Shown: piece after piece, positions 52,125 through 63,500 of the stretch
How the letters are laid out: each line of letters opens with the position of its first letter
Position numbering within the stretch: the first letter of the stretch is position 1
From: Kiritimatiellaeota bacterium B1221
Lineage (GTDB): Bacteria; Verrucomicrobiota; Kiritimatiellia; SS1-B-03-39; UBA6053
Reading direction: 5' to 3'
Assembly (NCBI GenBank): GCA_029269125.1
Contig: JARHXX010000017.1
Span: forward strand, 1-64,000
Length of the DNA stretch: 64,000 bases
The notes under the pieces: model-generated
Database searches by the model: none
Seen by the model: the letters and a program-made list of their open reading frames with translations, nothing else
What the model was told of the DNA's origin: nothing
Position numbers and translations under genes: made by a program

Positions 52125-52420
52125 CAACGGGGTTGTGTGTGGCAGCCCAGAGTTGTTCCGAAGGATGAGGAAAACTCCTGGGTTATTTGATTCAAAGGTT
52201 TCCAACACCTTCAGTGTTGAAATGGGTGAATTGATATTTCCCGGGGTAGGCTTTCGTGCCTCAAGCCAACCCCGGGCTGAATGGCGTAACACCGTTGGTG
52301 TAGATTTGGAAAGTTTTGAGTTCCCCGTATGAGGGTACGCCAACGGGGTTGTGTGTGGCAGCCCAGGGTTGTTCCGAAGGATGAGGAACCCTCCTGGGTT
52401 ATTTGATTCGAAGCTTTCCA
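52125..52420. repeat. Two direct copies of an 80-bp repeat
   Basis: Copies at 52125-52205 and 52341-52420 share CAACGGGGTTGTGTGTGGCA, GTTGTTCCGAAGGATGAGGA and CTCCTGGGTTATTTGATTC with a few differences. Between and after them are hairpins CAACAC-GTGTTG (52203-52219) and ACACC-GGTGT types (52290, 52460). The 472-base gap 52005-52476 holds this and no gene; frames through it are repeat artefacts. Confidence 0.8.
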
Positions 52421-52476
52421 ACACTGAAGATGTTGCGTCAGTCCGGCAGACAGACGTAACACCATAGGTGTAGACC

Positions 52477-54183
52477 TTAAACTTTCGGCCTCGTTTCCCG
52501 GGTCACTTTTTGCAGGCTGATGCAATCGACGGGACAAACTTCCACGCAGGCGCCGCAGCGGATGCAGTCGTTTTGATTGAGATGCAGCCGGTTATAATTT
52601 TTGGTGCTGGTGCTTTCGATGAAGCCGCTGATACGATTTTCTTCGTCGTAAATCAAATCGCTCACTTTGACGATGCAGCCATCCACGGGGGTGACTTTGA
52701 GGCAGCGGTCGCAGTAGATACAAAGTTCGTTGTCGATTTCGAATTTGTAATGACAGAGGTAACAGCGGGAGGCTTCGGTTTTGGATGCTTCATCGCTGAG
52801 TCCGACTTCCACTTCGTCGGTGACTCCCCGGTCTGCAGCTGATATTTCCGGCATTTCGAGACGGGGGAAGTCGTCCATTTCGCGGGTGCGTCCGGTGGTG
52901 GTGGCATCTTCAACGATTACCACTTCTTCAAAGCGGTCATTGCCCATCAGTGCCAGATCCACCTGGCGGGCAATTTTTTTGCCGTGGCCGATGGCGTCGA
53001 TCAGCGAGCCGGGGCCGGTGTGGGCGTCGCCGGCGACGAAGAGTCCGTCGATTTCTTTCCACCAGCCGGCGGTTTGCTGACCGGTGCCGAGCAGCACGCT
53101 ATCGGCTTCGACTTCAAATTCGCTGCCGGGAACTTCCACCGGGACTGCGCGTCCATCTTCGCCGGGCTTGAGTTCGGTTTTGACAAATTGAACAGCGGAC
53201 AAGTTACCATCCGCATCGGCCAAAAAGGCTTTGGGTGCGGCCAAAAACTCCGTTTGCACGCCTTCGGTGGCAAACTGATGGAATTCGTGGCTGCCAATAT
53301 ACATTTCCGCTTCGGAGCGGCGGTAAACCATTTTTACGTTTTCGGATCCCAGTCGGCGGGCCATGCGGGCGCAATCGACGGCGGTGAATCCGCCGCCGAT
53401 GATGACCACATTTTTTCCAAGATCAGGCCGGGCGCCCTGATTGATGGCTTTCAAAAATTCCAGTCCGTGTTGGACCTGAGGAAGTTCGGTGCCGGGACAA
53501 GCGGGCCAGCGGGGGTCGTGGGTGCCGGCGGCAAGGACCACGGCATCAAAGTCATTTTGGAGTGCGGAAATTTTTTCCGCGTTCATCTCTTCGTTACAGC
53601 GAAGTTCGATGCCCAAATCCAGGACCTGGTTCACTTCACGGCGGACCATGTCGCGGGGAAGTCGGAATTCGGGAATGCCCTGAATCATCAGTCCACCGGC
53701 TTCGGCATGTTTTTCGAACAGGGTCACTTGGTGTCCCCAGAGGCACAATTCGCGGGCCAAACTGAGTCCGGAAGCACCGGCGCCAATGATGGCTACTTTT
53801 TTGCCGGAGGGCGGAAAGAGTTTTTCCAGGAGGATGGGATCCTGACGGGTGCGGAAATCATCGGCGGAGCGTTTGGCAAAACAGATAGCGACCGGATCTC
53901 CCAGCCCTTCGCGTCCGTGGCGGCAGGAAGGTTCGCAGGGACGGGTGCAGGTTCGGCCCAGCACAGCCGGAAAAATATTATCGCGGAGGTTGATTTTATA
54001 GGCCTCTTCCGGTTTTCCCTGATAGATGGCTTCCAGGTAACCGGGGATGTCGGTGCCGGCGGGACAGGCCGTGCGGCAGGGAACATTGATATCCATCCAA
54101 TGGAAATCTTTGGGATGTTGTCCCTCTCCGGATTCGATGGAGAGGGCGTATTCCGGTTCTTGCTGCAGTTCGCTCGTTTTCAT
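52477..54183 (-). CDS. GltD-like FAD/Fe-S oxidoreductase
   Basis: A 568-residue flavoprotein with a glutamate-synthase small-subunit-like core. N-terminal Fe-S cysteines CRTACPAGTDIPGYL and CTRPCEPSCRHG, FAD motif AIIGAGASGLSLARELC near residue 131, second dinucleotide site VVIIGGGFTAVDCARMARRL near 260, and a C-terminal ferredoxin pair (CYLCHYKFEID, CIYCDRCLK, CIRCGACVEVCPVDCI). Lacks a fused large subunit; partner could be glutamate synthase, dihydropyrimidine dehydrogenase-like or other electron-transfer units. Alone on its strand. Confidence 0.85.
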   Translation of the reverse strand: MKTSELQQEPEYALSIESGEGQHPKDFHWMDINVPCRTACPAGTDIPGYLEAIYQGKPEEAYKINLRDNIFPAVLGRTCTRPCEPSCRHGREGLGDPVAICFAKRSADDFRTRQDPILLEKLFPPSGKKVAIIGAGASGLSLARELCLWGHQVTLFEKHAEAGGLMIQGIPEFRLPRDMVRREVNQVLDLGIELRCNEEMNAEKISALQNDFDAVVLAAGTHDPRWPACPGTELPQVQHGLEFLKAINQGARPDLGKNVVIIGGGFTAVDCARMARRLGSENVKMVYRRSEAEMYIGSHEFHQFATEGVQTEFLAAPKAFLADADGNLSAVQFVKTELKPGEDGRAVPVEVPGSEFEVEADSVLLGTGQQTAGWWKEIDGLFVAGDAHTGPGSLIDAIGHGKKIARQVDLALMGNDRFEEVVIVEDATTTGRTREMDDFPRLEMPEISAADRGVTDEVEVGLSDEASKTEASRCYLCHYKFEIDNELCIYCDRCLKVTPVDGCIVKVSDLIYDEENRISGFIESTSTKNYNRLHLNQNDCIRCGACVEVCPVDCISLQKVTRETRPKV

Positions 54184-54227
54184 GGGTGGCGTCTAGCAAT
54201 CTTGGGGTGGGAGGTCGAGGAGAAATG

Positions 54228-54268
54228 CGTAACACAGATGTTTGTGTCTGTAGGAACACAGGCTTTCA
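54228..54268. repeat. AGGCT..AGCCT hairpin repeat
   Basis: GTAACACAGATGTTTGTGTC followed by AGGCTTTCAGCCT. The second part matches the type at 8919-8933. It lies between two minus-strand genes. Confidence 0.5.
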
Positions 54269-54278
54269 GCCTGAAACC

Positions 54279-55244
54279 CTAGTCCCCGGGTTCCACCTTG
54301 CGGGCGTACCAGGGATATTTTGATACGTCTTCGCCATCGGGAATGAAGCGCCAGCGTTTATACATCCAGCACCAATATTGAGGGGTCTCTTTAATTACTT
54401 TGGCGACAGAATTCGTCATGCGCTGGGTGAGATCCGCGACGGGATCTTCGGCTTCCGGATTTGCTTCCAGGGTGTCGTGTACGGTGACGGTATATTGCCC
54501 TTTTTCATTGGGAACCGCGAGTACGGTGATCACTTTGGTTTTGGTTTTGACCGCCAGAGCGGCCGGGGCAGAACTCACCGGGGCCTGCAGGCCAAAGACA
54601 TCCACAAAAATCCCGCCGTCACGGGGACGGGTATTTTGATCGAGGAGCACGGCCAATTTTTGACGCTTTTTAAGTCCCTGCATGAGTTTGCGGGCTGCGC
54701 CCTGCTGGGGGATGATGACCTGGCCGGTGCGTTGCCGCAGCCAGATAAACACTTTATCGGCCGAAGCATTTTTCAGGGGGGCGGCAACGGAGAAAATGGG
54801 TTGCCCCCGCAGGGCGAAGGATTGGCCGAGGGTTTCCCAGTTGCCGTAGTGGGCGGTGAGTTCGAGTTGGGCTTCATCTTCATACATCACCTGAGTGGAC
54901 TCATCCCAGACAAACCATTTGGTCAGGCGCTGTTTGGGGAAGAACGCAAACCAGATAATATCGAGGACCAGCAGGGCAAAGTGCTGATAACATTTACGGA
55001 GGAGGGATTCTTTTTCTTCGGCGGACATTTCATCGCCGAACACGATGTCCAAATTCGCGAGCCCAACCCGTTTGAGTTCATTGGCATAGCGGAAACCGAC
55101 ATTGCCAAAGAAGCGCGAGAGTGTCACCACGGCGCCACGAGGCAGCAGGGGAATCCAGCTGATTCCGAATAAGAGCGCGGCCGTTTCGGGCCAGGCGCGA
55201 TACCAGGGACGGGTTTTTCTTTTGGGGGAGGAGGTTCCGGACAT
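54279..55244 (-). CDS. LpxL-type lysophospholipid acyltransferase
   Basis: A 321-residue LpxL/HtrB-family acyltransferase that would add a secondary acyl chain to a lipid A precursor. HYGNWE carries the HxxxxE catalytic pair, a single N-terminal membrane helix (about 18-40), and ALLDQN-type VLLDQNTRPRDGGIFVDVF block with PAALAVKTKTKV follow. The start at 55244 has GGA 6 bases upstream; 55250 is an alternative. This fits a Gram-negative envelope. Confidence 0.85.
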   Translation of the reverse strand: MSGTSSPKRKTRPWYRAWPETAALLFGISWIPLLPRGAVVTLSRFFGNVGFRYANELKRVGLANLDIVFGDEMSAEEKESLLRKCYQHFALLVLDIIWFAFFPKQRLTKWFVWDESTQVMYEDEAQLELTAHYGNWETLGQSFALRGQPIFSVAAPLKNASADKVFIWLRQRTGQVIIPQQGAARKLMQGLKKRQKLAVLLDQNTRPRDGGIFVDVFGLQAPVSSAPAALAVKTKTKVITVLAVPNEKGQYTVTVHDTLEANPEAEDPVADLTQRMTNSVAKVIKETPQYWCWMYKRWRFIPDGEDVSKYPWYARKVEPGD

Positions 55245-55298
55245 GCCCATTCCGCTAGCACAGGAAAGCGGGGAACGGAAGTGCATTTAAATGGAGGA

Positions 55299-55580
55299 TC
55301 AGCACCTTGCCATCATCGGGGAGGCCTGCATCAAGTCCAACATATTTTTTTGGGCGAGAAGGATCCGAATTTGCCGGGTGAGGGTGGCGTGTTCGTTACA
55401 CAACTCGCGGATCCGCAACAGGGCTTCCATCGAATTGGAGACCAGCAAATATCCGGGATTCACTCCGTCCACGATATATTTTTGCAGTTCAACGGTTTCT
55501 TCACGAATCAGTTTTTGTTCGTTTTGGAGAAGGGCGAGATTCTCCTCGATGGTTTTCCGGTTAAAATTTTGCGTTTTCAT
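55299..55580 (-). CDS. Coiled-coil hypothetical protein
   Basis: A 93-residue, almost wholly helical protein (TIEENLALLQNEQKLIREETVELQKYI, then NSMEALLRIRELCNEHATLTRQIRILL), no known family seen. AAGGA stands 8 bases before the ATG. Start of an array of three minus-strand unknown genes (with 55684 and 56670) that run away from the giant surface protein. Confidence 0.6.
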   Translation of the reverse strand: MKTQNFNRKTIEENLALLQNEQKLIREETVELQKYIVDGVNPGYLLVSNSMEALLRIRELCNEHATLTRQIRILLAQKNMLDLMQASPMMARC

Positions 55581-55683
55581 GTGCGATCCTTCCTGTAAAT
55601 CCCAAGGGGATGATAATGGTTACAGAAGGATAGACACTTAAAAATGATAATTGTTCAAAATATTAACTAATATGTTGCGGGGA

Positions 55684-56523
55684 CTAGAAACGGTTGGCGG
55701 CTTTTGCGTTTCCGCGCATCCGTTTTTGTTTGGGAACCACTGCTTTTTCAAGGTAGAGGCTGTACCATTCGTCTCCCAGACCGGCATTGGAAAATTTCCT
55801 GTCGTTGTTATTGGAAAGATGTTCCCAGTTACGGGCCAGGGTTTGGTTTCCGGTGACTTCTTTGCCTGTTAACAGGATTTTACGGGCGTCATCGGTTCGG
55901 CCTTCTTTCATGTAGATCCACGAAATCAGTCCGTACAGCAGGGTCGCACGCTCGCCACGGAACCATTTCACCCGCTTTTTAAAGGTTTTTTCTGCGCCTT
56001 TGATATCTTTATTTTCGTACTGACGGGCCATTTTCATGGCGGCCAGGATGGGTTCAGAAAGCATGGGGCGTTCAAATAGGCTTTTGGCCTCCAGGATTTC
56101 GTCCACCTTTTTAAATTCCTTCAATTGATAGAGAAATTGCAGGCGCATAGTGGAAATTTGCCGTCCCATCAGCAGGTTCCACTTTTTGAAGGGCTCGAGT
56201 TTGGGAAGAAATTCGAGTGATTTTTTGATCATCACCTTTTGTTCCCCTTCGAGTTCCCGTTGCATTTGCGTGGGATTTCCGCCGGGCCGGCTTTGAAACT
56301 TCTGTACTTTCAGGTTAATGCGGCTTTGGCCTTGTTGCATGATGGCCTGCAATTCTTCCTGAACTTTGGCAATTCTTTTACGAATCACGAAGCCAAACAG
56401 GATCATTGAGAGAAAAAATCCGGTGATGCCGTAGCCGATGGCTGCGCCGAGTCCCCAGTGATTGATGAAACTGGCATAACCGCATCCGCCGCCAATAAGT
56501 AATGAAATAAGTAGTATAAGCAT
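55684..56523 (-). CDS. Membrane-anchored helical repeat protein
   Basis: A 279-residue protein. It starts with one or two membrane helices (ILLISLLIGGGCGYASFIN and IGYGITGFFLSMILFGFVI), then a basic coiled coil (VIRKRIAKVQEELQAIM) and a TPR-like helical body (about 120-250: KEFKKVDEILEAKSLFERP, GRTDDARKILLTGKEVTGN). No family was recognised. Ribosome-binding AAGGGAAG is 9 bases upstream. Confidence 0.65.
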   Translation of the reverse strand: MLILLISLLIGGGCGYASFINHWGLGAAIGYGITGFFLSMILFGFVIRKRIAKVQEELQAIMQQGQSRINLKVQKFQSRPGGNPTQMQRELEGEQKVMIKKSLEFLPKLEPFKKWNLLMGRQISTMRLQFLYQLKEFKKVDEILEAKSLFERPMLSEPILAAMKMARQYENKDIKGAEKTFKKRVKWFRGERATLLYGLISWIYMKEGRTDDARKILLTGKEVTGNQTLARNWEHLSNNNDRKFSNAGLGDEWYSLYLEKAVVPKQKRMRGNAKAANRF

Positions 56524-56669
56524 GGTCTGCTTCCCTTTGTTTGTCCTTTTGGGTCAAAATCCGTTATAAAGAGCTATAACGGTGTTGGAAGCGGCCTCTC
56601 TACTAGAGAGTCGCGGAAAAGTCACCTATTTTCCAAATCAACCGATTTTGGGCGTTAAAGAGGGGCCAT

Positions 56670-57437
56670 TTAGTTGGCCACCCCGGTTTTTTGGGCGTAA
56701 ACCTGAATGCCTTTGAGCATATCGGAGATAAACACACCCACGGTGAGGATGCTGCCGACCTGTTCGGCTTTGGTGAAGTGGATTTCCTCGCCGACTTTGA
56801 TTTCACGGGATGAGTCGCCCACTTTTCGGGAAAGGCTCAGGTTTTGACCCGATCCGTCGGTGGAGGGGGTTTGCACAATCTGAACCGAACGGATTTTTAA
56901 GGTGCGTTTGCCATCGACCGCTTCTTCTTCGGTCAAAATCCCGTTTTTGGTCATGAGGGCTTTGCAGATATCCATGAGGATAAGGATGTGTTCGGAAACT
57001 TCGCAGTCGATGCCGTAGGTGTCTTTGAGGTGGGTAAATTTTTCGGCCAAAGGTTTTTGCAGGAATTCGGCCCGGTTTTGATTGGCAATTTTTTGCAGTT
57101 CGGCCTGATCGGTGCTGCCGGAGGCTTTAAAGTCGCAGAGGGCGCAAACGGTTCGCGCATCCTCCAGTAAAGGCATGACCAAGGCCAGGCTGTCGGATAA
57201 TGTGTTGCGGAGTACCCATTGTTGGGTGGCGCGCTTGGCATTTTCGAAGTCCATGCGGTCGGTTTGACGGGGCATCACCTGTAACTGATTGGAGAATTCG
57301 TCATAATCCGCTTCGGTGGTTTTGCGTGAACCGGACAGGAAATAACTCAGCATATCATGATTTTTTTGCAGCGCTCCCAAATATTTGGTGGCGATTTCTT
57401 CGAGGCTAATTCGGGTGGTGGCTGCGCTATCTGTCAT
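56670..57437 (-). CDS. Hypothetical cytoplasmic protein
   Basis: A 255-residue protein without signal or membrane segment. It is helical (DFENAKRATQQWVLRNTLSDSLALVMPLLEDA) with a C-terminal beta part (RTLKIRSVQIVQ, VGEEIHFTKAEQVGSILTVGVFISDML). Family not recognised. The ATG at 57437 has AAAGG 9 bases upstream. Its promoter shares the 145-base gap with the giant gene that faces the opposite way. Confidence 0.65.
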   Translation of the reverse strand: MTDSAATTRISLEEIATKYLGALQKNHDMLSYFLSGSRKTTEADYDEFSNQLQVMPRQTDRMDFENAKRATQQWVLRNTLSDSLALVMPLLEDARTVCALCDFKASGSTDQAELQKIANQNRAEFLQKPLAEKFTHLKDTYGIDCEVSEHILILMDICKALMTKNGILTEEEAVDGKRTLKIRSVQIVQTPSTDGSGQNLSLSRKVGDSSREIKVGEEIHFTKAEQVGSILTVGVFISDMLKGIQVYAQKTGVAN

Positions 57438-57582
57438 AATCAATACCTTTATAGATGATAAAATTGAGTCATTTTTCTAAAGTTTCCTCTGTCGAGTGAC
57501 AAGGACTTATTTTTATTTGAGCGGACTATCTTCTTTACAAGGAGTCATAGGTTTCTTTTATTTAACTGTTAAGGCTTCAATC

Positions 57583-60500
57583 ATGACTACTAAAAATAAC
57601 CGATATCTCCCCGAATGGAGGCGTCATTTAAAAATGGCCCCCAAAGTAAAGCATCGATCTGCTTTTGAGGTTGAAACGATGGAGCCGCGGTTGTTGCTGA
57701 ATGCGGCCTTGTATGACACGACCCCGACCACGCCGGATGCGGCGGTGCAGACCCGTATTTCGACGCAGTTGTTGGAATTGTTCGACCAGTTAAGTGAGCT
57801 CGGGTTTGATCTGAATGCCAATGATGCCCTGAATGAGCAACTCAAAGAAATCATTGCGCCTTTGCTTGGGCAATCTCTGGATGATTTGCAGGAAGTGGAG
57901 ATGGGGGACTTTTTTGAATTTGCGCGTGATGCGGCGCTCAAAACCTATTTGGAGGGGACCAGCCCGGATTCTGCAGGGCTGGCGTTGGAAATTGATACCG
58001 CGATTGACAGTATTGCCGGACTTTCGGCGGATGTCACCGATGAATCCACGGCGACCCAGTTGGATATTTTGATTGAAATTGACACCTCCGGCAGTTCGCA
58101 GGAGGCGTTGAAACTGGGGGATGCGGGTCAGGAATTCAATCTGGACCTGGATGACGATGCCTTGGTGACGCTGGAGCGAAAAGAGTCGTTCAGTTTCCGT
58201 ATTCAGGCGGACTTGTCGGACACCAGTGCGGCCGGACTGGGAGACAGCAAATTTCAGGTGGAACTGGGTGAACTGGATGTGCTGAGCGCGGAAGTGCTGC
58301 ATACCTCCACCACCAATCCGGTGGACGGATGGGGGATTGATGTCGGATTGTTGGGTGCGGGAGAAGACGGGGTGACGTCGGGGGCCTATGTTTCCGCCAG
58401 TGATATTAAAATGAACATCACGGGGAAACTCGATTTGAGTGCCGGAGCGGGTGGCGACGGCATTTTCTCACTGGATGAGATGAAAGCATTTGGCGGTAAT
58501 TTTGATACCGCCTTTTCTTTTGATTTGCCCACGACGGCCTCCACGCCCACCGTGATCGGCCAAAATACGGCCCATATGAGTTTGTCGGTGGATGTCTACA
58601 ATGACGCGGCCTCGGATGAGCACATTGCCAGTTTAGACGGGGTGACGGGGATTTTGGGGTTCCGGGATGACAATTTATTTGATGACCGCGCGCCTTTGGT
58701 GACTGCCGACGATACCATGACCGCATTTTCGCGCTTAACCGCCAGTGATATGCTCGAAATGGTGAACAGCACGGTTTCCCTGATTGAAGCGATGGGCGTC
58801 ACGGGTGAATTGAAGGACCTGGTTCCTTTGCTCAATCTGTCTACGGGTGATGCCTACGCATTTGGCGAGGCTTTCCGGACGGTGATGATGGGGCAGCTGC
58901 AAAATGAAGAAATAGTGCTGACCGCGGTGAATGCGCCGTCTACCCGCAAAGACAATGGCGGGACGCTGGAGTCCGATCCTCTGGATTTCACCGGTGCGGC
59001 CGGGTTTAATATCCTGGTGGGCACCGGCACCTTTTATGCGGTGTCGCTTTCCACAGATCCGGCGCGACTGACGCTTGAGGATCTGCGGGATGATCTGAAT
59101 GCAGCCCTGGATGCGGCGCTGCCGGCGGGTCATGGCGTGGCGGCCCGGCTATCGGAGGGGGATTCTCCCCGTTTGGAGTTATTTGCGGACAGCAGCACGC
59201 CCTTTTTGTTGGCCGGATTTGCGCCGGATATGGATGGTCTTTTAGACCTCGGGTTTAATACCCATGCCGAAGTGGTGCTCAGTGGAGATGGACCTTTAGG
59301 TCAGCCCTCCGGCACCACCGAAGATGCGGAACGCTTTCAGTTGCCCGGTATTCTGTTTGAGTCCTCCGGGACCCTTGATATGGCGGATTTCACCCAATCG
59401 CGTCAATTTAATGTGCGCATCAATGATGGCAACGCCGTCACGGTGACGTTGGCCGGCCGTTCTTATGCCGATATTTATTCCTTAACCACCACGATCCGCA
59501 ACCAGCTCATTGCCGAAGGTCTCTATGACAGTGTGGAGGAGACCGGGGTGAATGTCCGGGTGATCGGGGATACGGGAAGTGAGCTTTTGCAATTTTATGG
59601 GGAGTCGGATGTATATAAGCTCCAGTTGTCCGGTTCGCATCTTTCTTCTTTGGGTCTCAGCACCGCCACCCAAACGGCGCCCTATCTGGATTTTGAGATC
59701 AATGGAGACGGTGACACCTATCGGGTGTATCTACCCGGAAACATGACCAACGGGGTTTTGGATGTGGTGCCCAATTTCACCATTTCGGATTTGGTGCAGG
59801 ATATTCGATTTGCGCTGGCCGAAAACACCTATCAGCAACTGGGCGGCGGAGTTGAAAATAAAGTTTCCCTGTTGAACGAATCGGGAGGCTCGGGGATTGA
59901 TGTGCGGGGCACCACCGATGCGGCAGGTGATCTGGATGGCGGTCTGCAGTTCTTTGCCCGCAATCCGGGACTGGGAACAGATGAAGTGGCTTCGTTTGAG
60001 ATCACCGGGCAATCCGCGTCCTTGGCGCATTTCAATTTTGACAGCGGCTATCGGGAGTCCACCTCATATGTTTCGGGTGAGATTTTTACGGAAGCGGCCT
60101 TTAACTCGGTACAGGAATTTGCCGCAATTCTGGCCGACGCGCCCACCACGCCGCTGGTGGGGATCACCACTCCGTCTCCCAGTTTTAATACCGGCAACCT
60201 GACTTTCACCTTTCCGATTGAATTCACTTACACCCCGGCTGATTTGACGGATGTGGAACTGAATCTGTCAGACCGCTACGACAAAATCAGTAATTTGCAG
60301 ACCGACAGCACGGTCACGGTTTCGCGCAGCAGCACTTCAAGTTTTGAATTCGAAGTCGCGCTCAAACCGGACACCAGCACTTCCGAACCCTTGACGGTTG
60401 AACTACCCGTTACCCTGATGGATTGGGACGGGGTATTGTCGACCGATGCGGTGATTCGGTTTATCTTCGATGACGGGGTCGAACATGATCTGCGAATTAA

Positions 60501-63500
60501 TGAAGTGGATACTTTGTCGAATGCCTCCACTCAGGATTTTGCGGATTTGGTTGCGCTTGCCATTGCGGCAGATGCGGACTTGGCCGGGAAAATCATTGTC
60601 AGTGTCGAAAAAGATGCGGTGAACGATATCGAATCCATCTTTTTCACCACCGATCCATTGATGGTGGATACGCGGATGCTGCAGATGGTGATTCCTCCGG
60701 AAATCAATTCTCCGGTCACCAGCACCAATGCGGCAGTGGATGTATTGAATTTCGCCACCGGCGCGACCGCATTCACTTCGGTGGCGGGCACCCTGCATGC
60801 CACGGGGGCGCCGACAGGATTTAACACCTCAAATTATGCGTTGATCAGCTTTGAATTGCCGGATGGCAGTATCGACACCATCGTTTTGGAACCGGAAGAA
60901 ACCGCGGATAATACCCAATTGGATTACCCCGGGGGAGACGGGGGCGTGGATCCCATCGGCAGTTATCCCGAAGCTTTGGTGCGCGATCTCAATTTTGCCA
61001 TTCAGCAGTCCCTGGAATTGACCACGTTGTATGATGCAAAAGTGGAAGCGTTTGTGGATGGCGACGGTTATCTTGCCTTCAGACTGAATCCTGATTTGTT
61101 TCCGGATGACGGTTCCCTGGTGAATGAAGATTGGACGGTCACGGTGCAAGCCGATTATACGGAAGCGCAATACAACGGTCTCAATCTCGATTTTGGCTCC
61201 AAAGAAAAAACCGTGGCCGGGGCGACGACAGATATTCGACTTACCGCCGTTTCCGGTTCTTTTGGAGATGTGAATCCTTACAAATTGGACTCGGGCGCCT
61301 CGTTTGATATTTCCATTAACGGCAGTGACTACGTGCGTTTGACGGTGCCGGCGAATACCGGAATACCCACGCAGGCGGATTTAATTTCGGCCTTTAATAC
61401 CGCCTTGGCCGGAACAACCGTCACCATAGGGGCGTCCAACTATGTGTTGTCGGATTTTCTGAAAGCGGTCACCTATGGAGACGGCAGTCGCATCAGTCTT
61501 ATTTCGCTGGATAATACGGCTTCGGCCAATCCGGAAGTGAGAAGTTTCCGTCTGCTGCCTGCCGATGTGGCGGGGAACGAGGCGGTTTCCGTGTTGGGCT
61601 TTTCTGCGGATGAGCAGCTGACGGGTGCCCGCGGGGGCGAGAGTTTTATCGATGCCCTGCAGTTAACCGGTACCGCAACTGTCGACGGGGTCAGTGATGT
61701 GATCACTGCCACCGGAGGATTCGGTTTTGCCGAGTGGGAAGCGGCCGGCGGAAATCTGGATTTGCTGGTGAGCTCCCGCACCAGTTTGGTTGAGGGGCTG
61801 AACACCCGTTTCCGTCTGATGGATTTGATGGACATCGTTTCTGAGGGAACCATTGCGGATATCAGTTCAACCGCCGTTGATCCGAGCACCTATGCGACAC
61901 TGACTTTGGACACGCTCACTTTTACCGATGACAGCCAGGGGGTGGCGATGTCCGGTTTGTTATTTGGCGCCAACCCGACCATTACCATTTCACATTCACT
62001 GACCGGGGATTCCCTCAACAGCAGCATCAACGATTTTGCCGCTTTGCCTGATCCGGATGTCACTTACACCGAAACCAATGGCATGGAGAATCTCTACAAG
62101 TTGGGATTCGAAGATGTGTTGGAGGGATTGCAGCGCACCGCCGATTTTGTAACCGATCAGATGCGGATTGATCCGGATGGTGCCGGCGCGGGGGTGAATG
62201 CGTACTCGACCAAACTGTTGTTTGTGCGGGAAGGCATGCAGGAGATTTTTGACCTGGGCGCTGCCCTGGATGAAACCATTGCCGAACTTAACGACGCACG
62301 TCCCCGCACTTTGCAGGAGGTCCGCCGCAGCATTGCGGACTTGTTACAGCTCAATTTTTCAGAAGTTGACGTCAGCCTTGAAACCTCCTTCCTCGGTGGC
62401 CTGCTCGACTCTGCCTCGGTGGTGATTCAGTTTCCGTTTATGCAGGCGCTGTCGGTTTCTTTACCGCTGTTTATTGATTTGGTGCAGTTGCGGGACCGCT
62501 CCAGTGATCCGGCGATTGTCGATTATGATTTGGCGGGACTCAGTGCCCTGGCCAGCAGCCGCACGAATCCTTTAGAAGTCTCGGTCAATCTGTTGGCAGA
62601 ATTGAATTTGGATATTGCGGTGCAGGCGGTGAAAGACGGGGTGGCGATTCAGCCGCGCACGATTTTGCGGGATACCACCGAGATTCTGACCCACTTTAAT
62701 ATGGTGGGGGAAAACCTGAATGGCGATTTGCCGGTGGGGAATGCCCGCTTCCGGTTGACCAACGGTCAGGTCGCCATCAATGCGCATGGGGAAGTGGCGG
62801 CTGATGATGCCAATGGAACGCCCGGATTGTATAACAATGATGCACTGACGGAAGGTTATGTGGCGCCGGTACCGGTGACTGTTGAAGCCGCGACGACAGA
62901 AGAATTGACGGCCACTTTCAGTGCGGGAAGTTTAACCGCGGATACGAATGGTCTGCTCAGCATCGACGGGTTTTCCGGTTTCAGTATCGGAGATTTGGTA
63001 TTGATTAATCATCAGTCCGACACCGAGCAGAACGGTGTGTACCGGGTGACGCAAGTGGGCAGCGCCAGCCAAACCTGGCAACTGGTACGGGCTGCGGAAG
63101 GGGACAGTGCCGCAGAATTAAATGCCACTGTTTTTGAGGCGCAACAGGGTGAGGACTATGCGGGTCGGCAGTTTGTGGTTACTGAACCGGTCGGCACGCT
63201 CAACACCGATCCGGTCCGCTTTGCACGTTTGATTGATCCGGCGGTGTTTGAAATCAATCTTAATGGCGATCAGATTCTCGCTTACTCCGTGTTGGCGGCC
63301 ACCACCAGTCAGCTGGATGCGAATTATGTGGAGACGGGAGATCCCACCAAACCGAAAGCCTACCGGGCTGAATTGGTAAGTAAAAGCAATGGCTCGATTA
63401 ATGCGATTTCCACCACCCTGGCCAGCGGCCGACAAGTGGTGGGGATCGACGGGGTCGGGTATCTGGATATCAATGATTATGTGTTGATCAAAGACCAGCT

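Noticed and set aside
52101-52424. 107-residue ORF with a duplicated NNPGxFLILRNN peptide
   Set aside because: It is the translation of two copies of an intergenic repeat, with no start signal.
52984-54282. Long plus-strand frame of 432 codons
   Set aside because: It is antisense to the GltD-like gene, whose cofactor and Fe-S motifs are unmistakable.
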